From: DASVBE01 sp963770375
Lineage (GTDB): Bacteria > Actinomycetota > Actinomycetes > Streptosporangiales > Streptosporangiaceae
Reading direction: 5' to 3'
Assembly (NCBI GenBank): GCA_963770375.1
Contig: CAVYPM010000017.1
Location: 434,001 to 498,000, forward strand
DNA: 64,000 nucleotides
Below are positions 35,999 to 44,852 of this stretch, in pieces. Within the stretch, counting starts at the first letter, position 1. The number at the start of each line of letters is the position of its first letter. The translations under genes were made by a program, and so were the position numbers. The notes beneath the pieces were generated by a model that ran no database searches, had not been told where the DNA came from, and saw nothing but the letters and a program-made list of their open reading frames with translations.

Positions 35999-36957
35999 CG
36001 CGGGCCTCCCGTGCTGGCCGTGCTGCCCGCATCGGCCCCGTCGCCGGTCAGGGCGAGGAAGGCGTCCTCCAGGCCGCGGGTGGTGATCTCCAGGTCGCGG
36101 GCCGGGGTGTCGTTGAGCAGGTACCTGGCCACCGCGTCGCTGTCGCTGCAGTGGATGATCACCGTGTCACCGCGGATCTCGACGGAGTCCGCGCCCTTGA
36201 CCCGGCCCAGGGCGGCGGCGTCCGCGCCGGCCAGCGTGGCCCGCACGGTCCGGCCCGAGGCCATCGCCTTGACCTCGGCCGCGGTCCCGTCGGCGACCTT
36301 CAGCCCACGGGAGATCAGCACGATCCGGTCCGCGTAGGCGTCGGCCTCCTCCAGGTAGTGGGTGGCGAACAGGACCGTGCGGCCGCGGGCGGTGTCCTCC
36401 CGGATCGCGGCCCAGAAGCTGCGCCGCCCCTCCACGTCCATCCCGGTGGTGGGCTCGTCCAGGATCAGCAGCTCGGGGTCGGGCAGCAGGGCCATGGCGA
36501 ACCGCAGCCGCTGCTTCTCCCCGCCCGAGCACTTGCCGACCAGGCGGTCGCCGATCTCGTCGATGCCGGCCCGGCGCAGCACCTCGTCCACCGGCCGGGG
36601 GTCGAGGAACAGGCTGGCGGTGTACCTGGCGGTCTCCGCCACGGTCATGTCCGGCAGCAGGCCGCCGGTCTGCAGCACCGCGGACACCAGGCCGCGGGAG
36701 ATGGCCTGCCGCGGCGCCAGGCCGAACACGGAAACGTCACCCGCGGTCGGCTGGGACAGGCCCAGGATCATGTCGATGGTGGTGGTCTTGCCGGCCCCGT
36801 TCGGGCCGAGGAAGGCGACGACCTCACCGTGGCCGATGGAGAGGTCGAGGCCGCGGACCGCCTGAACGGCCCCGAAATGCTTGTGCACCCCGTGAAGGCT
36901 GATGGCGCCGGCCGGGCCGCTGCCGGGACGGGCGCCCGGGGCCTGGCTCGCTTGCAT
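35995..36957 (-). CDS. ABC-2 type transporter ATP-binding protein
   Basis: About 320 residues from ATG 36957 (MQASQAPGARPG). Walker A GPNGAGKTTT, Q-loop region LQTGGLLPDMTVAETARYTA, signature CSGGEKQRLRFAMAL, Walker B LLILDEPTTGMD, His-loop LFATHYLEEAD. A C-terminal ~80-residue regulatory part follows. Drives the permease encoded next. Divergent from the PLP decarboxylase at 37152. The 194-nt divergent region shows no clear operator. Confidence 0.93.
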   Translation of the reverse strand: MQASQAPGARPGSGPAGAISLHGVHKHFGAVQAVRGLDLSIGHGEVVAFLGPNGAGKTTTIDMILGLSQPTAGDVSVFGLAPRQAISRGLVSAVLQTGGLLPDMTVAETARYTASLFLDPRPVDEVLRRAGIDEIGDRLVGKCSGGEKQRLRFAMALLPDPELLILDEPTTGMDVEGRRSFWAAIREDTARGRTVLFATHYLEEADAYADRIVLISRGLKVADGTAAEVKAMASGRTVRATLAGADAAALGRVKGADSVEIRGDTVIIHCSDSDAVARYLLNDTPARDLEITTRGLEDAFLALTGDGADAGSTASTGGPR

Positions 36958-37151
36958 AGTCACTTCTACTGGTCCCATCGCTGCGGGCGAAACGGAGAAG
37001 CCGCCGACATCCTTCGCAAAATGCCCCGCTCCGTCAAGCGCGTTACCCGGCGCGCCGCCCGGCCAATCCCGCGCGTCTGCGGAAACCAGGCTCCGGCCAT
37101 CATGGATCATGACCCGCGGCCGGGCGGCCCCGGGCACCGGGGAGGCAGCAG

Positions 37152-38534
37152 ATGGATCTGAAGCGCTGGCTGGACGGCGCAGCGACCGCGATCGCGGACT
37201 GGCAGGCGGGCTTTGCCCCGTTCACCGCCCATCCGTCGCTGCAGGTCAGCGACGAGCGGCTGGCCGGGGTGTTCGCCGAGTTCACCGATCGCCTGGGGGC
37301 CGGGAACTACCCGTACTTCCACCCGGACTACGCGGGCCAGATGCTCAAGCCGCCGCACCCGGTCGCGGTGGCCGGCTACCTGGCCGCGATGCTGATCAAC
37401 CCGAACAACCACGCGCTGGACGGCGGCCGGGCCACCTCGGAGATGGAGAAGGAGGCGGTCGCCCAGCTGGCCGCGATGTTCGGGCTGCCCGCGCACCTGG
37501 GCCACCTGACCTCCAGCGGCACGATCGCCAACCTCGAGGCCCTGTACGTGGCCCGGGAGCTGAGCCCCGGCCGGGCCATCGCGTGCAGCGAGGAAGCGCA
37601 CTACACGCACGCGAGGATGGCCGGGCTGCTCGGCATCCCGGCGGTCAAGGTCGCGGTGGACGGCGCGGGCCGGATGGACCCGGCCGCGCTGGACGAGGTG
37701 CTGGCCCGCGGCGAGGTCGGCACGGTGGTGGCCACCGCGGGCACGACCGGTCTGGGCGCGATCGACCCGGTGCACGAGATCCTCGCGGTGGCCCGCCGGC
37801 ACGAGGTACGCGTGCACGTCGACGCAGCCTACGGAGGATTTTTTACGCTGCTTGCGGGGCGGGCCGACCGGTCAGGACTGGAGCCGGCGCCGTGGCGGGC
37901 GATCAGCGCCTGCGACTCGGTGGTCGTCGACCCGCACAAGCACGGCCTGCAGCCCTACGGGTGCGGCGCGGTGCTGTTCAGCGACCCGTCGGTAGGCCGC
38001 TTCTACCTGCACGACTCGCCGTACACCTACTTCACCTCGGACGAGCTGCACCTCGGCGAGATCAGCCTGGAGTGCTCGCGCGCCGGGGCGGCGGCCGCCG
38101 CGCTGTGGCTGACGTTCCGGCTGCTGCCGCCGGAGCGGGACGGGCTCGGCGAGGTGCTGGCCGCGGGCCGCCGGGCGGCGCTGGACTGGGCCGCCCTGCT
38201 GGCCGCCGGGGACGGGCCGCTGGCCCCGTGCCAGCTGACGCTGTACCAGCCGCCGGAGCTTGACATCGTCAGCTACTTCCCGGCCGCGGGCACCCTCTCG
38301 GAGGTCGACGCGGCCAGCGCCCGGGTGCTGGCGGACGGCATGGCCGACCCGGAGCACCCGGTGTTCGTCAGCACGCTGCGGGTCACCGCGGAGGCGTTCG
38401 CCCGGCGGCACCCCGGGATCAGCGCGGACGCCGGCGGGGCGAGGATCCTGCGCAGCGTGCTGATGAAACCGGAGAGCGAGACCCGGGTGCCGCTGCTGCA
38501 CGAGCGGCTGCAGCGGATCGCCCGCGGGGACTGA
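37152..38534 (+). CDS. PLP-dependent (group II) amino-acid decarboxylase
   Basis: 460 residues from ATG 37152 with GGGGAGG upstream. Fold-type I PLP enzyme: LTSSGTIANLEALYVARE (phosphate site), AHYTHARMAGLLG (ring-stacking His), VHVDAAYGGFF (Asp to pyridine N) and Schiff-base Lys in SVVVDPHKHGLQPYG. This is the glutamate/aromatic-L-amino-acid decarboxylase group, but the specific substrate cannot be read. Related actinobacterial genes are annotated simply as PLP-dependent decarboxylase. Convergent with the MBL hydrolase. Confidence 0.9.
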   Translation: MDLKRWLDGAATAIADWQAGFAPFTAHPSLQVSDERLAGVFAEFTDRLGAGNYPYFHPDYAGQMLKPPHPVAVAGYLAAMLINPNNHALDGGRATSEMEKEAVAQLAAMFGLPAHLGHLTSSGTIANLEALYVARELSPGRAIACSEEAHYTHARMAGLLGIPAVKVAVDGAGRMDPAALDEVLARGEVGTVVATAGTTGLGAIDPVHEILAVARRHEVRVHVDAAYGGFFTLLAGRADRSGLEPAPWRAISACDSVVVDPHKHGLQPYGCGAVLFSDPSVGRFYLHDSPYTYFTSDELHLGEISLECSRAGAAAAALWLTFRLLPPERDGLGEVLAAGRRAALDWAALLAAGDGPLAPCQLTLYQPPELDIVSYFPAAGTLSEVDAASARVLADGMADPEHPVFVSTLRVTAEAFARRHPGISADAGGARILRSVLMKPESETRVPLLHERLQRIARGD

Positions 38535-38554
38535 TCGCGGTCGAGGGACGGGGC

Positions 38555-38605
38555 CCGCGCGGCAGATCCCGTAACCCTTAATTCCTCGGCAGGCCAGAGA
38601 CGGAC
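38555..38605 (-). repeat. Dispersed ~50-bp repeat, copy 3 (divergent)
   Basis: Plus-strand core ATCCCGTAACCCTTAATTCC then GGCCAGAGAC. It shares the GTAACCC and CCAGA parts with copies 1 and 2 but has an insertion between them. It lies between the convergent decarboxylase and MBL genes. Confidence 0.4.
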
Positions 38606-39598
38606 CGGGCCCTCCTCGTCGGCGCCGACCCGGATCCGGCCCTCGTCGCGCAGGTAGGCGACGTGGGCCGCAGTCTCGGCGAGGGCCGCGCGGCGCATGA
38701 AACCGGTGATCTCGGCCCAGCCGCGGGACCAGGTCAGCCGCTCGGTGACCGACCACAGGCTCAGGCCCGGAGCGGTCGCGACCAGGGCCACGACCTCGTC
38801 CGCGCGCTCGGCGTGATGGGCGGCCAGCGCCGCGGCCCGGGCCGCGATGCCGCGGAACCGGTACTCGTGCGCGGGCAGCGCCTCGGCGCTGTCGTAGCCG
38901 TCCAGGCTGGCCAGCGAGGCCAGGTAACCCTGCAGCGGCGAGACCGGGGCGTACGGGGTCAGCCCGATGTTCGGGGTGATCCTGGGCAGCAGATGATCGC
39001 CGGTGAGCAGCATGTTGTGGTCGGCGTCGTAGAGGCAGATGTGCCCCGGGGTGTGCCCGGGGGTCCACACCACCTGGATCCGGCGGCCGGGCAGGTCAAG
39101 CCGTTCGCCGTCGCGGAGCAGCCGGTCCGGGTCTGGCAGCCGCAGGTAGCCGGCCGCCTCGGCGACCCGGACGGTCAGCTCCGCGGCAACCTCGGGCGGA
39201 ACGCCGGCCCGTTGCAGCCAGACCAGGTCGCCGGAGGTCCCGCCGTCGTACGGGGCGCGCCCGGTGCGGCCGTCCGCGGCGGCCGTGGCCGCCATCCGGG
39301 ACGGCAGCGCGGCGACCTCCGCCTCGTGCATGGCGATCGGCGCCCCGGACGCCTCCCGGAGCCGTGCGCTCAGCCCGTGGTGGTCCGGGTGCACGTGGGT
39401 GACCACGATGCCGGTGACCGCCTCCGGGCTGGTCCCGGCCTCCTTCAGCCCGCGGGTCAGGTCCTGCCAGGTGCGCTCGTCGTCCCAGCCCGGGTCGACC
39501 ACGATCAGCGCGCTGTCGCCGTGCAGCAGGTAGCACAGCGTGTAGCGGAGCGGGCTGTCCGGGATCGTCACCGGCAGCGACCACACCCCGGAGGCCAC
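38578..39598 (-). CDS. Metallo-beta-lactamase-fold hydrolase (3' end and start uncertain)
   Basis: About 340 residues. Metal motif TGIVVTHVHPDHHGL (HxHxDH), third His in TPGHTPGHICLY, Asp in LLTGDHLLP. C-terminal winged-helix-like part (ERLTWSRGWAEITGFMRRAA, then AHVAYLRDEGRI) as in LACTB2-like proteins. GTG 39598 is the first plausible start; homology may begin further up (VTVTGLAQRQAW at 39664, where the codon is GTA). The given frame stays open to 38273, antisense to the decarboxylase; a TAA one frame off at 38578-38580 is the likely end. Confidence 0.8.
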
Positions 39599-39660
39599 CT
39601 GCTCGGCGGGCGGCAGCCGGCCGTCCCGCCAGGCCTGGCGCTGGGCCAGGCCGGTGACGG

Positions 39661-40580
39661 TTACCTGGCCGCCTCCTCCACCTCCGCCGCGTGGTCGGGC
39701 ACGTACGTCTGCATCTCCCGCGGCGCCCGGATGTAGCCCTTGGACGGCGGCCGGGGCGGCAGGTGGAGCGGGATCCGCTGCACGTCGTGGTACGGGATCG
39801 TGCTCAGCAGATGGGCGATCATGTTGATCCGCGCCCGCCGTTTGTCGTCGCTCTCGACGACATTCCATTGCGCCTCCGGGATATCGGTGTGCACGAACAT
39901 CTCATCCTTGGCGCGTGAGTAGTCCTCCCACCGGGTGACCGACTCCAGGTCCATCGGGGAGAGCTTCCAGCGTCGCATCGGGTCCTGCAGCCGGGACCTG
40001 AACCGGTTTTCCTGCTCGTCGTCACTGACCGAGAACCAGTACTTGCGCAGCAGGATTCCGTCCTCGACGAGCAGCCGCTCGAAGATCGGGCACTGGTGCA
40101 GGAACCGCTGGTACTCCTGGTTGGTGCAGAACCCCATCACCCGCTCGACCCCGCCGCGGTTGTACCAGCTGCGGTCGAACAGCACGATCTGGCCGGCCGC
40201 GGGCAGGTGCTCGATGTAGCGCTGGAAGTACCACTCGGTCTTCTCCCGCTCGGTCGGCGCGGGCAGGGCCACGATCCGGGCGATCCGGGGGTTGAGGAAC
40301 TCGGAGACCCGCTTGATCGTGCTGCCCTTGCCGGCCGCGTCCCGGCCCTCGAAGATGATCACGATCCTGGCGTTGCTCGGTGCGCACCCACTCCTGGAGC
40401 TTGACCAGCTCGGCCTGAAGGCGGAAGAGCTCGGTCTCGTACAGCTCCTTGTTCATCCGCTTTATCTTGTGGGCGTCGTGGCCGTGTCTTGCTGTTCTTG
40501 CTGTTCTTGCTGCTCTTGCCGGCCTTGCCGTTCTTGCCGGCCTTGTCCTTCGTGGCTGCCTTGCTGTTGCTCGCGGACAT
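39661..40580 (-). CDS. ppk2: Polyphosphate kinase 2, two frame breaks
   Basis: About 300 residues. A Lys/Ser-rich N-terminus (MSASNSKAATKDKAGKNGKA) is followed, after a break near 40470, by KIKRMNKELYETELFRLQAE. After a second break near 40378 comes the kinase core: Walker A FEGRDAAGKGSTIKR, LPAPTEREKTEWYFQRY, Walker B VLFDRSWYNRGGVERVMGF, and the lid SPMDLESVTRWEDYS. PPK2 uses polyphosphate to phosphorylate nucleotides (or the reverse). Its TAA overlaps the MBL frame. Both breaks need one base each and look like sequence indels. Confidence 0.9.
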
Positions 40581-40602
40581 CGCCGCACCTCCCAGCGCTG
40601 GC

Positions 40603-40998
40603 TTACCCCGTTATCGTCGCATTTCCCGCGGAACCGGTCACGGCGTCCAGGACCAGGGCGTCGAAACAGGTCCGGTCGCCGGTGTGGCAGGCCGCGCCGA
40701 CCTGGTCGACCCGGACCAGCACGGTGTCGCCGTCGCAGTCCAGCGCCACCGACTTCACCCACTGCTGGTGGCCGGACGTCTCGCCCTTGACCCAGTACTC
40801 ACCGCGGCTGCGCGACCAGTAGGTGCACCGGCCGGTGGTCAGCGTGCGGTGCAGCGCCTCGTCGTCCATCCAGCCCAGCATGAGCACCTCGCCGGTGTCG
40901 TACTGCTGCGCGATAGCCGGGACCAGCCCGTCCGCGTTGCGCTTCAGCCGCGCGGCCACCGCCGGGTCCAGCGCGGAGCCGGTCACCCTCTCGCCCAT
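40603..40998 (-). CDS. hisI: Phosphoribosyl-AMP cyclohydrolase
   Basis: 131 residues from ATG 40998, with CGGAGA upstream. Opens the purine ring of PR-AMP in step 3 of histidine synthesis. Key segments: VLMLGWMDDEALHRTLTTGR, YWSRSRGEYWVKGETSGHQQ, the metal Asp in VALDCDGDTVLVRV, and the Cys motifs ACHTGDRTCF. No HisE domain follows, so HisE must be elsewhere. In the sequence as given its frame is continuous with HisF upstream. Confidence 0.93.
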   Translation of the reverse strand: MGERVTGSALDPAVAARLKRNADGLVPAIAQQYDTGEVLMLGWMDDEALHRTLTTGRCTYWSRSRGEYWVKGETSGHQQWVKSVALDCDGDTVLVRVDQVGAACHTGDRTCFDALVLDAVTGSAGNATITG

Positions 40999-41018
40999 CT
41001 GGCGTTGTCTCCGTTTGC

Positions 41019-41808
41019 TCAGTGTGGCTCGGGCAGTGGGCCGGGGCTGGCGGACCGGGTAGCCGGCCGCGGCCAGCGCGTCCTTGACGCCGGCCACGGT
41101 CAGCCCGCCGAAGTGGAAGACGCTGGCGGCCAGCACCGCGTCGGCGCCCGCGGCGATGGCCGGGGCGAAGTGCGCTGCCTCGCCCGCTCCCCCGCTGGCG
41201 ATCACCGGCACGGTCACCGCGGCCCGCACCGCGGCGATCATCTCCAGGTCGAAGCCTTCCTGGCGGCCGTCGGCGTCCATCGAGTTCAGCAGCACCTCGC
41301 CGGCCCCGGCCGCGGTGGCGCGGCGGGCCCAGGCGATCGCGTCCAGGCCGGTGCCGCGGCGGCCGCCGTGCGTGGTCACCTCGAAGCCGCTGGGCTGGCC
41401 AGGGCCGCGGCGGGCGTCGAGGGAGATCACCACGCACTGGGCGCCGAACCGCCCGGCGGCCTCGGTGAGCAGTTCCGGCCGGGCGATCGCGGCGGTGTTC
41501 AGCGACACCTTGTCCGCGCCGGCCCGCAGCAGCCGGTCGATGTCCTGCGTACTGCGAACCCCGCCGCCCACGGTCAGCGGGATGAACACCTGGTCCGCGG
41601 TGCGCCGGACCACGTCGTACATGGTCTCCCGGCCGCCGCTGGACGCGGTGATGTCCAGGAACACCAGCTCGTCCACGCCGGCCGCGTCGTAGGCGGCGGC
41701 CAGCTCGACCGGGTCGCCGGCGTCCCGCAGGTCGCGGAAGCTGACCCCCTTGACCACCCGGCCGGCGTCCACGTCCAGGCAGGCGATGACCCGCACGGCC
41801 AGGGTCAT
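41019..41808 (-). CDS. hisF: Imidazole glycerol phosphate synthase cyclase subunit
   Basis: TIM barrel of about 260 residues. MTLAVRVIACLDVDAGRVVK holds the first catalytic Asp, ELVFLDITASSGGR, LTVGGGVRSTQDIDRLLRAG, and VISLDARRG the rest of the active site; VIASGGAGEAAHF and ADAVLAASVFHFG are phosphate-binding. With HisH it makes IGP and AICAR. The frame has no stop after GYPVRQPRP and continues into HisI (to 40603). A TGA one frame off at 41019-41021 followed by a ribosome site for hisI suggests the join is an indel effect. ATG overlaps the priA stop. Confidence 0.93.
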
Positions 41809-42530
41809 CGCACCGCCTCCCGCGCCGCGGGCAGGGTGAACCTGCCCTCGTACAGCGCGGTGCCGATGATCGCGCCCTCCACGCCGTCGGCGCGCAGGCC
41901 GGCGATCGCGGTGAGGTCGGCCAGGCTGGACACGCCGCCGCTGGCGATCACCGGGCGGGTGGTGGCCGCGCAGACCCGCTTGAGCAGGTCCAGGTTGGGG
42001 CCGCGGAGCATTCCGTCTTTCGCGACGTCGGTGACCACGTACCGGGCGCAGCCGTCGCTGTCCAGCCGGGCCAGCGTGTCCATCAGGTCGCCGCCGTCGG
42101 TGGTCCAGCCGCGGGCGGCCAGCCGGTCGCCGCGGGCGTCGAGCCCGACCGCGATGCGGTCGCCGTGCTTTGCGATCACCTGGCGAACCCAGTCCGGGCG
42201 TTCCAATGCGGCGGTGCCGACCACGACCCGCTGCGCACCGGTGCTGAGGGCGGCGGCGAGGGCGGCGTCGTCCCTGATCCCGCCGGACAGCTCGACGCTG
42301 ATGCCCACCTCGGCGATCATCGTGGCCAGCAGCGCGGCGTTGCTCCCGCGGCCGAAGGCGGCGTCGAGGTCGACCATGTGGATCCACTCGGCGCCGGCCT
42401 GCTGCCAGCGCTTTGCGGCCGCCACCGGGTCGCCGTAGGCGGTCTCCCGGCCGGCCTCGCCCTGGACGAGCTGGACCGCCCGGCCGCGGGACACGTCGAC
42501 CGCGGGCAGCAGAGTGATCCGGCCGGGCAT
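41805..42530 (-). CDS. priA: Bifunctional HisA/TrpF isomerase PriA
   Basis: 241 residues, (beta-alpha)8 barrel: ITLLPAVDVSRGRAVQLVQG (Asp 11 type catalytic residue), EWIHMVDLDAAFGRGSN, VELSGGIRDD, VASGG-like VIASGGVSSLADL. Catalyses the ProFAR isomerase step of histidine synthesis. In actinobacteria lacking a separate trpF it also isomerises phosphoribosyl anthranilate, which I infer from the PriA-like N-terminus and lineage. 1-nt overlap with hisH and 4-nt overlap with hisF. Confidence 0.9.
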   Translation of the reverse strand: MPGRITLLPAVDVSRGRAVQLVQGEAGRETAYGDPVAAAKRWQQAGAEWIHMVDLDAAFGRGSNAALLATMIAEVGISVELSGGIRDDAALAAALSTGAQRVVVGTAALERPDWVRQVIAKHGDRIAVGLDARGDRLAARGWTTDGGDLMDTLARLDSDGCARYVVTDVAKDGMLRGPNLDLLKRVCAATTRPVIASGGVSSLADLTAIAGLRADGVEGAIIGTALYEGRFTLPAAREAVR

Positions 42531-43174
42531 CAGAGCGTCCCCAGCCAGTTGGCCAGCAGCACCGCGCCGGCGTCGGCGGATTTCTCCGGGTGGAACTGGG
42601 TAGCGGCCAGCGGGCCGTGCTCGACCGTGGCCACGAAGTCCTCGCCGTGCGTGGTCAGGCCGGTGCGGGGCGGCGGGTCCGGGGCGGGGCGCCCGGGCGG
42701 CGGGATCGCGGTGACCGCGTAGGAGTGGACGAAGTAGAACCTGGTGCCCTCGCCGATCCCGGCCAGCAGCGTGCTGCCGTCCGGGGGGCGGACCGTGTTC
42801 CAGCCCATGTGCGGCAGGACCGGGGCGGTGAGCTGCTGGACCACGCCGGGCAGCACGCCGCAGCCCGCGGTGCGCAGGCCGTGCTCGACGCCCTCGCTGA
42901 AGAGGATCTGCATGCCCACGCAGATGCCGAGAACGGGGCGGGAGCCAGCAAGGCGCTTGGCGATGATCTCGTCGCCGCCTACCGCCCGCAGCCCGGCCAT
43001 GCACGCGGCGAACGCGCCCACCCCGGGCACCACCAGCCCGTCGGCGGCCAGCGCGGCGGCGGTGTCCGCGGTCACGGTCACCTCGGCGCCGGCCCGTTCC
43101 AGCGCCCGCTGCGCGGACCGCAGGTTGCCCGAGCCGTAGTCGAGCACCACGACCCGGCGGCGCGGGCCGGTCAC
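42530..43174 (-). CDS. hisH: Imidazole glycerol phosphate synthase glutaminase subunit
   Basis: 214 residues, class I glutamine amidotransferase. VVVLDYGSGNLRSAQRALE at the start, nucleophile Cys in PVLGICVGMQILF, and His/Glu pair in ATQFHPEKSADAGA. Supplies ammonia to HisF. GTG 43174 overlaps the hisB stop by 4 nt. Confidence 0.95.
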   Translation of the reverse strand: MTGPRRRVVVLDYGSGNLRSAQRALERAGAEVTVTADTAAALAADGLVVPGVGAFAACMAGLRAVGGDEIIAKRLAGSRPVLGICVGMQILFSEGVEHGLRTAGCGVLPGVVQQLTAPVLPHMGWNTVRPPDGSTLLAGIGEGTRFYFVHSYAVTAIPPPGRPAPDPPPRTGLTTHGEDFVATVEHGPLAATQFHPEKSADAGAVLLANWLGTL

Positions 43175-43761
43175 AGCACGCCCTTGGTGCTGGGGATGCC
43201 GCCGCCGCGCGGGTCCGGGGCGGCGGCCGCGCGCAGCGCCCGGGCGAACGCCTTGAACTGGGCCTCCACGATGTGGTGCGGGTTGCGCCCGTAGAGCACC
43301 CGCAGGTGCACGCACAGGCCCGCGGCGGCGGCCAGGGACTCGAAGAAGTGCCCGGTCAGCGTGGTGTCGTAGCTGCCGATCAGCGGCGGCATCCGGTCCG
43401 GCTCGGCGTGCACCGCGTACGGCCGCCCGGACAGGTCGACCGCGGCCTGGGCCAGCGTCTCGTCCAGCGGGATCAGCGCGTCGCCGAACCGGCAGATCCC
43501 GGCCTTGTCGCCGAGCGCCTCGCGGAGCGCCTGGCCGAGGGTCAGCGCGGTGTCCTCCACGGTGTGGTGCGCGTCGATCTCGGTGTCGCCCTCGGCCTGC
43601 ACGGTCAGGTCGAGCCGGCCGTGCTTGGCCAGCTGGGCCAGCATGTGGTCGAAGAACGGCACGCCGGTGGCCACCTTGGACACGCCGGCGCCGTCCAGGT
43701 CCAGCTCGACCAGCACCCGGGTCTCGCCGGTGATCCGCTCCACCCGCGCGGCCCGGCTCAC
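43171..43761 (-). CDS. hisB: Imidazoleglycerol-phosphate dehydratase
   Basis: 196 residues, monofunctional dehydratase. Metal-binding motifs FFDHMLAQLAKHGRLDL, DAHHTVEDTALTLGQAL, and near the C-terminus GRNPHHIVEAQFKAFARAL. GTG 43761 overlaps hisC. No phosphatase domain, as usual in actinobacteria, so histidinol-phosphatase is encoded elsewhere. Confidence 0.95.
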   Translation of the reverse strand: MSRAARVERITGETRVLVELDLDGAGVSKVATGVPFFDHMLAQLAKHGRLDLTVQAEGDTEIDAHHTVEDTALTLGQALREALGDKAGICRFGDALIPLDETLAQAAVDLSGRPYAVHAEPDRMPPLIGSYDTTLTGHFFESLAAAAGLCVHLRVLYGRNPHHIVEAQFKAFARALRAAAAPDPRGGGIPSTKGVL

Positions 43762-44852
43762 GCTGGCACCCGCTCGGTCTGCGGGAGGACCGCGGTCAGC
43801 GCGGCCCGGAACGCGGCCATCTCGGCGGGCGTGCCGATGCTGACCCGCAGCCACCGCTTCGGCCCGGTCTCCCGGATCAGCACGCCGCGGTCCAGCAGCG
43901 CCTGCCACACCGCGTGCCGGTCGCCGAACTCGCCGAACAGCACGAAGTTGGCGTCCGAGTCGGCCGCGGTCAGTCCCTGGTCGCGAAGCCACGTTACGGT
44001 GGCGTCGCGCTCGGCGCGCAGCACGCCGACCGTGGCCAGCAGCTGCGGTGCGTGGGCCAGCGCCGCGCGGGCGGCCGCCTGGGTCAGCGCGGACAGGTGG
44101 TAGGGAAGCCGCACCAGCAGCAGCGCGTCGACCACCGCGGGGTCCGCGGCCAGGTAGCCGACCCGGGCGCCGGCCAGCGCGAACGCCTTGGACATGGTCC
44201 TGGTGACGGCCAGGTTCCGGCACCGCGGCAGCAGCTCGAGCGCACTCGGCGTGCCGGGCCGGGCGAACTCCGCGTACGCCTCGTCCACCACCACCAGGCC
44301 GGGTGCGGCCGCGCAGACCGCCTCGATCGCGGCCAGGCCCAGGGCCGTGCCGGTGGGGTTGTTCGGCGAGGTGAGGAACACCACGTCGGGCTGCTCCCGG
44401 CGGATGTGCGCGGCGGCCTGGTCCGCGTCCAGGCCGAAGTCCGGGTCGCGGGCCGCGGGGATCCACCGGGTGCCGGTGGTCTTCGCGATCAGCGGGTGCA
44501 TGGAGTACGACGGCTCGAAGCCGGTGGCGCTGCGGCCCGGCCCGCCGTACGCCTGGAGCAGCTGCTGGATCACCTCGTTGGAGCCGTTGGCCGCCCACAG
44601 CTGCGGCCCGGCCAGCCCGTGGCCGAGGTAGGCGGCCAGGTCGGCGCGCAGCGCGCGGGCGTCCCGGTCCGGATACCGGTTCAGCCCGGCGGCGGCGCGG
44701 GCCGCCGCGGTGCCGATGGCCGCGACCAGCTCGGACGGCGGCTGGTACGGGTTCTCGTTGGTGTTCAGCCGGACCGCCACGTCCAGCTGCGGCGCCCCGT
44801 AGGGCGTCATCCCGGCCAGGTCGTCCCGAACCCGGGGCACCCCGCTGGTCAC
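43758..44852 (-). CDS. hisC: Histidinol-phosphate aminotransferase
   Basis: 364 residues from GTG 44852, overlapping the hisD stop. Fold type I PLP aminotransferase: RLNTNENPYQPPSEL, NGSNEVIQQLL, FLTSPNNPTGTAL, VVVDEAYAEF (PLP Asp/Tyr), and RTMSKAFALAGARVGYL with the Schiff-base Lys. C-terminal WLRVSIGTPAEM binds the carboxylate. Confidence 0.95.
   Translation of the reverse strand: MTSGVPRVRDDLAGMTPYGAPQLDVAVRLNTNENPYQPPSELVAAIGTAAARAAAGLNRYPDRDARALRADLAAYLGHGLAGPQLWAANGSNEVIQQLLQAYGGPGRSATGFEPSYSMHPLIAKTTGTRWIPAARDPDFGLDADQAAAHIRREQPDVVFLTSPNNPTGTALGLAAIEAVCAAAPGLVVVDEAYAEFARPGTPSALELLPRCRNLAVTRTMSKAFALAGARVGYLAADPAVVDALLLVRLPYHLSALTQAAARAALAHAPQLLATVGVLRAERDATVTWLRDQGLTAADSDANFVLFGEFGDRHAVWQALLDRGVLIRETGPKRWLRVSIGTPAEMAAFRAALTAVLPQTERVPA

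Noticed and set aside
33677..36337. 886-aa plus-strand ORF
   Set aside because: Shadow of the APC permease and ABC genes; His/Gln/Gly-rich composition.
36958..37151. TPP riboswitch upstream of the run containing tenA
   Set aside because: No THI-box-like pairing segments were seen.
38273..38577. C-terminal extension of the MBL hydrolase
   Set aside because: Antisense to the decarboxylase's conserved end; a stop one frame away at 38578 is more plausible.
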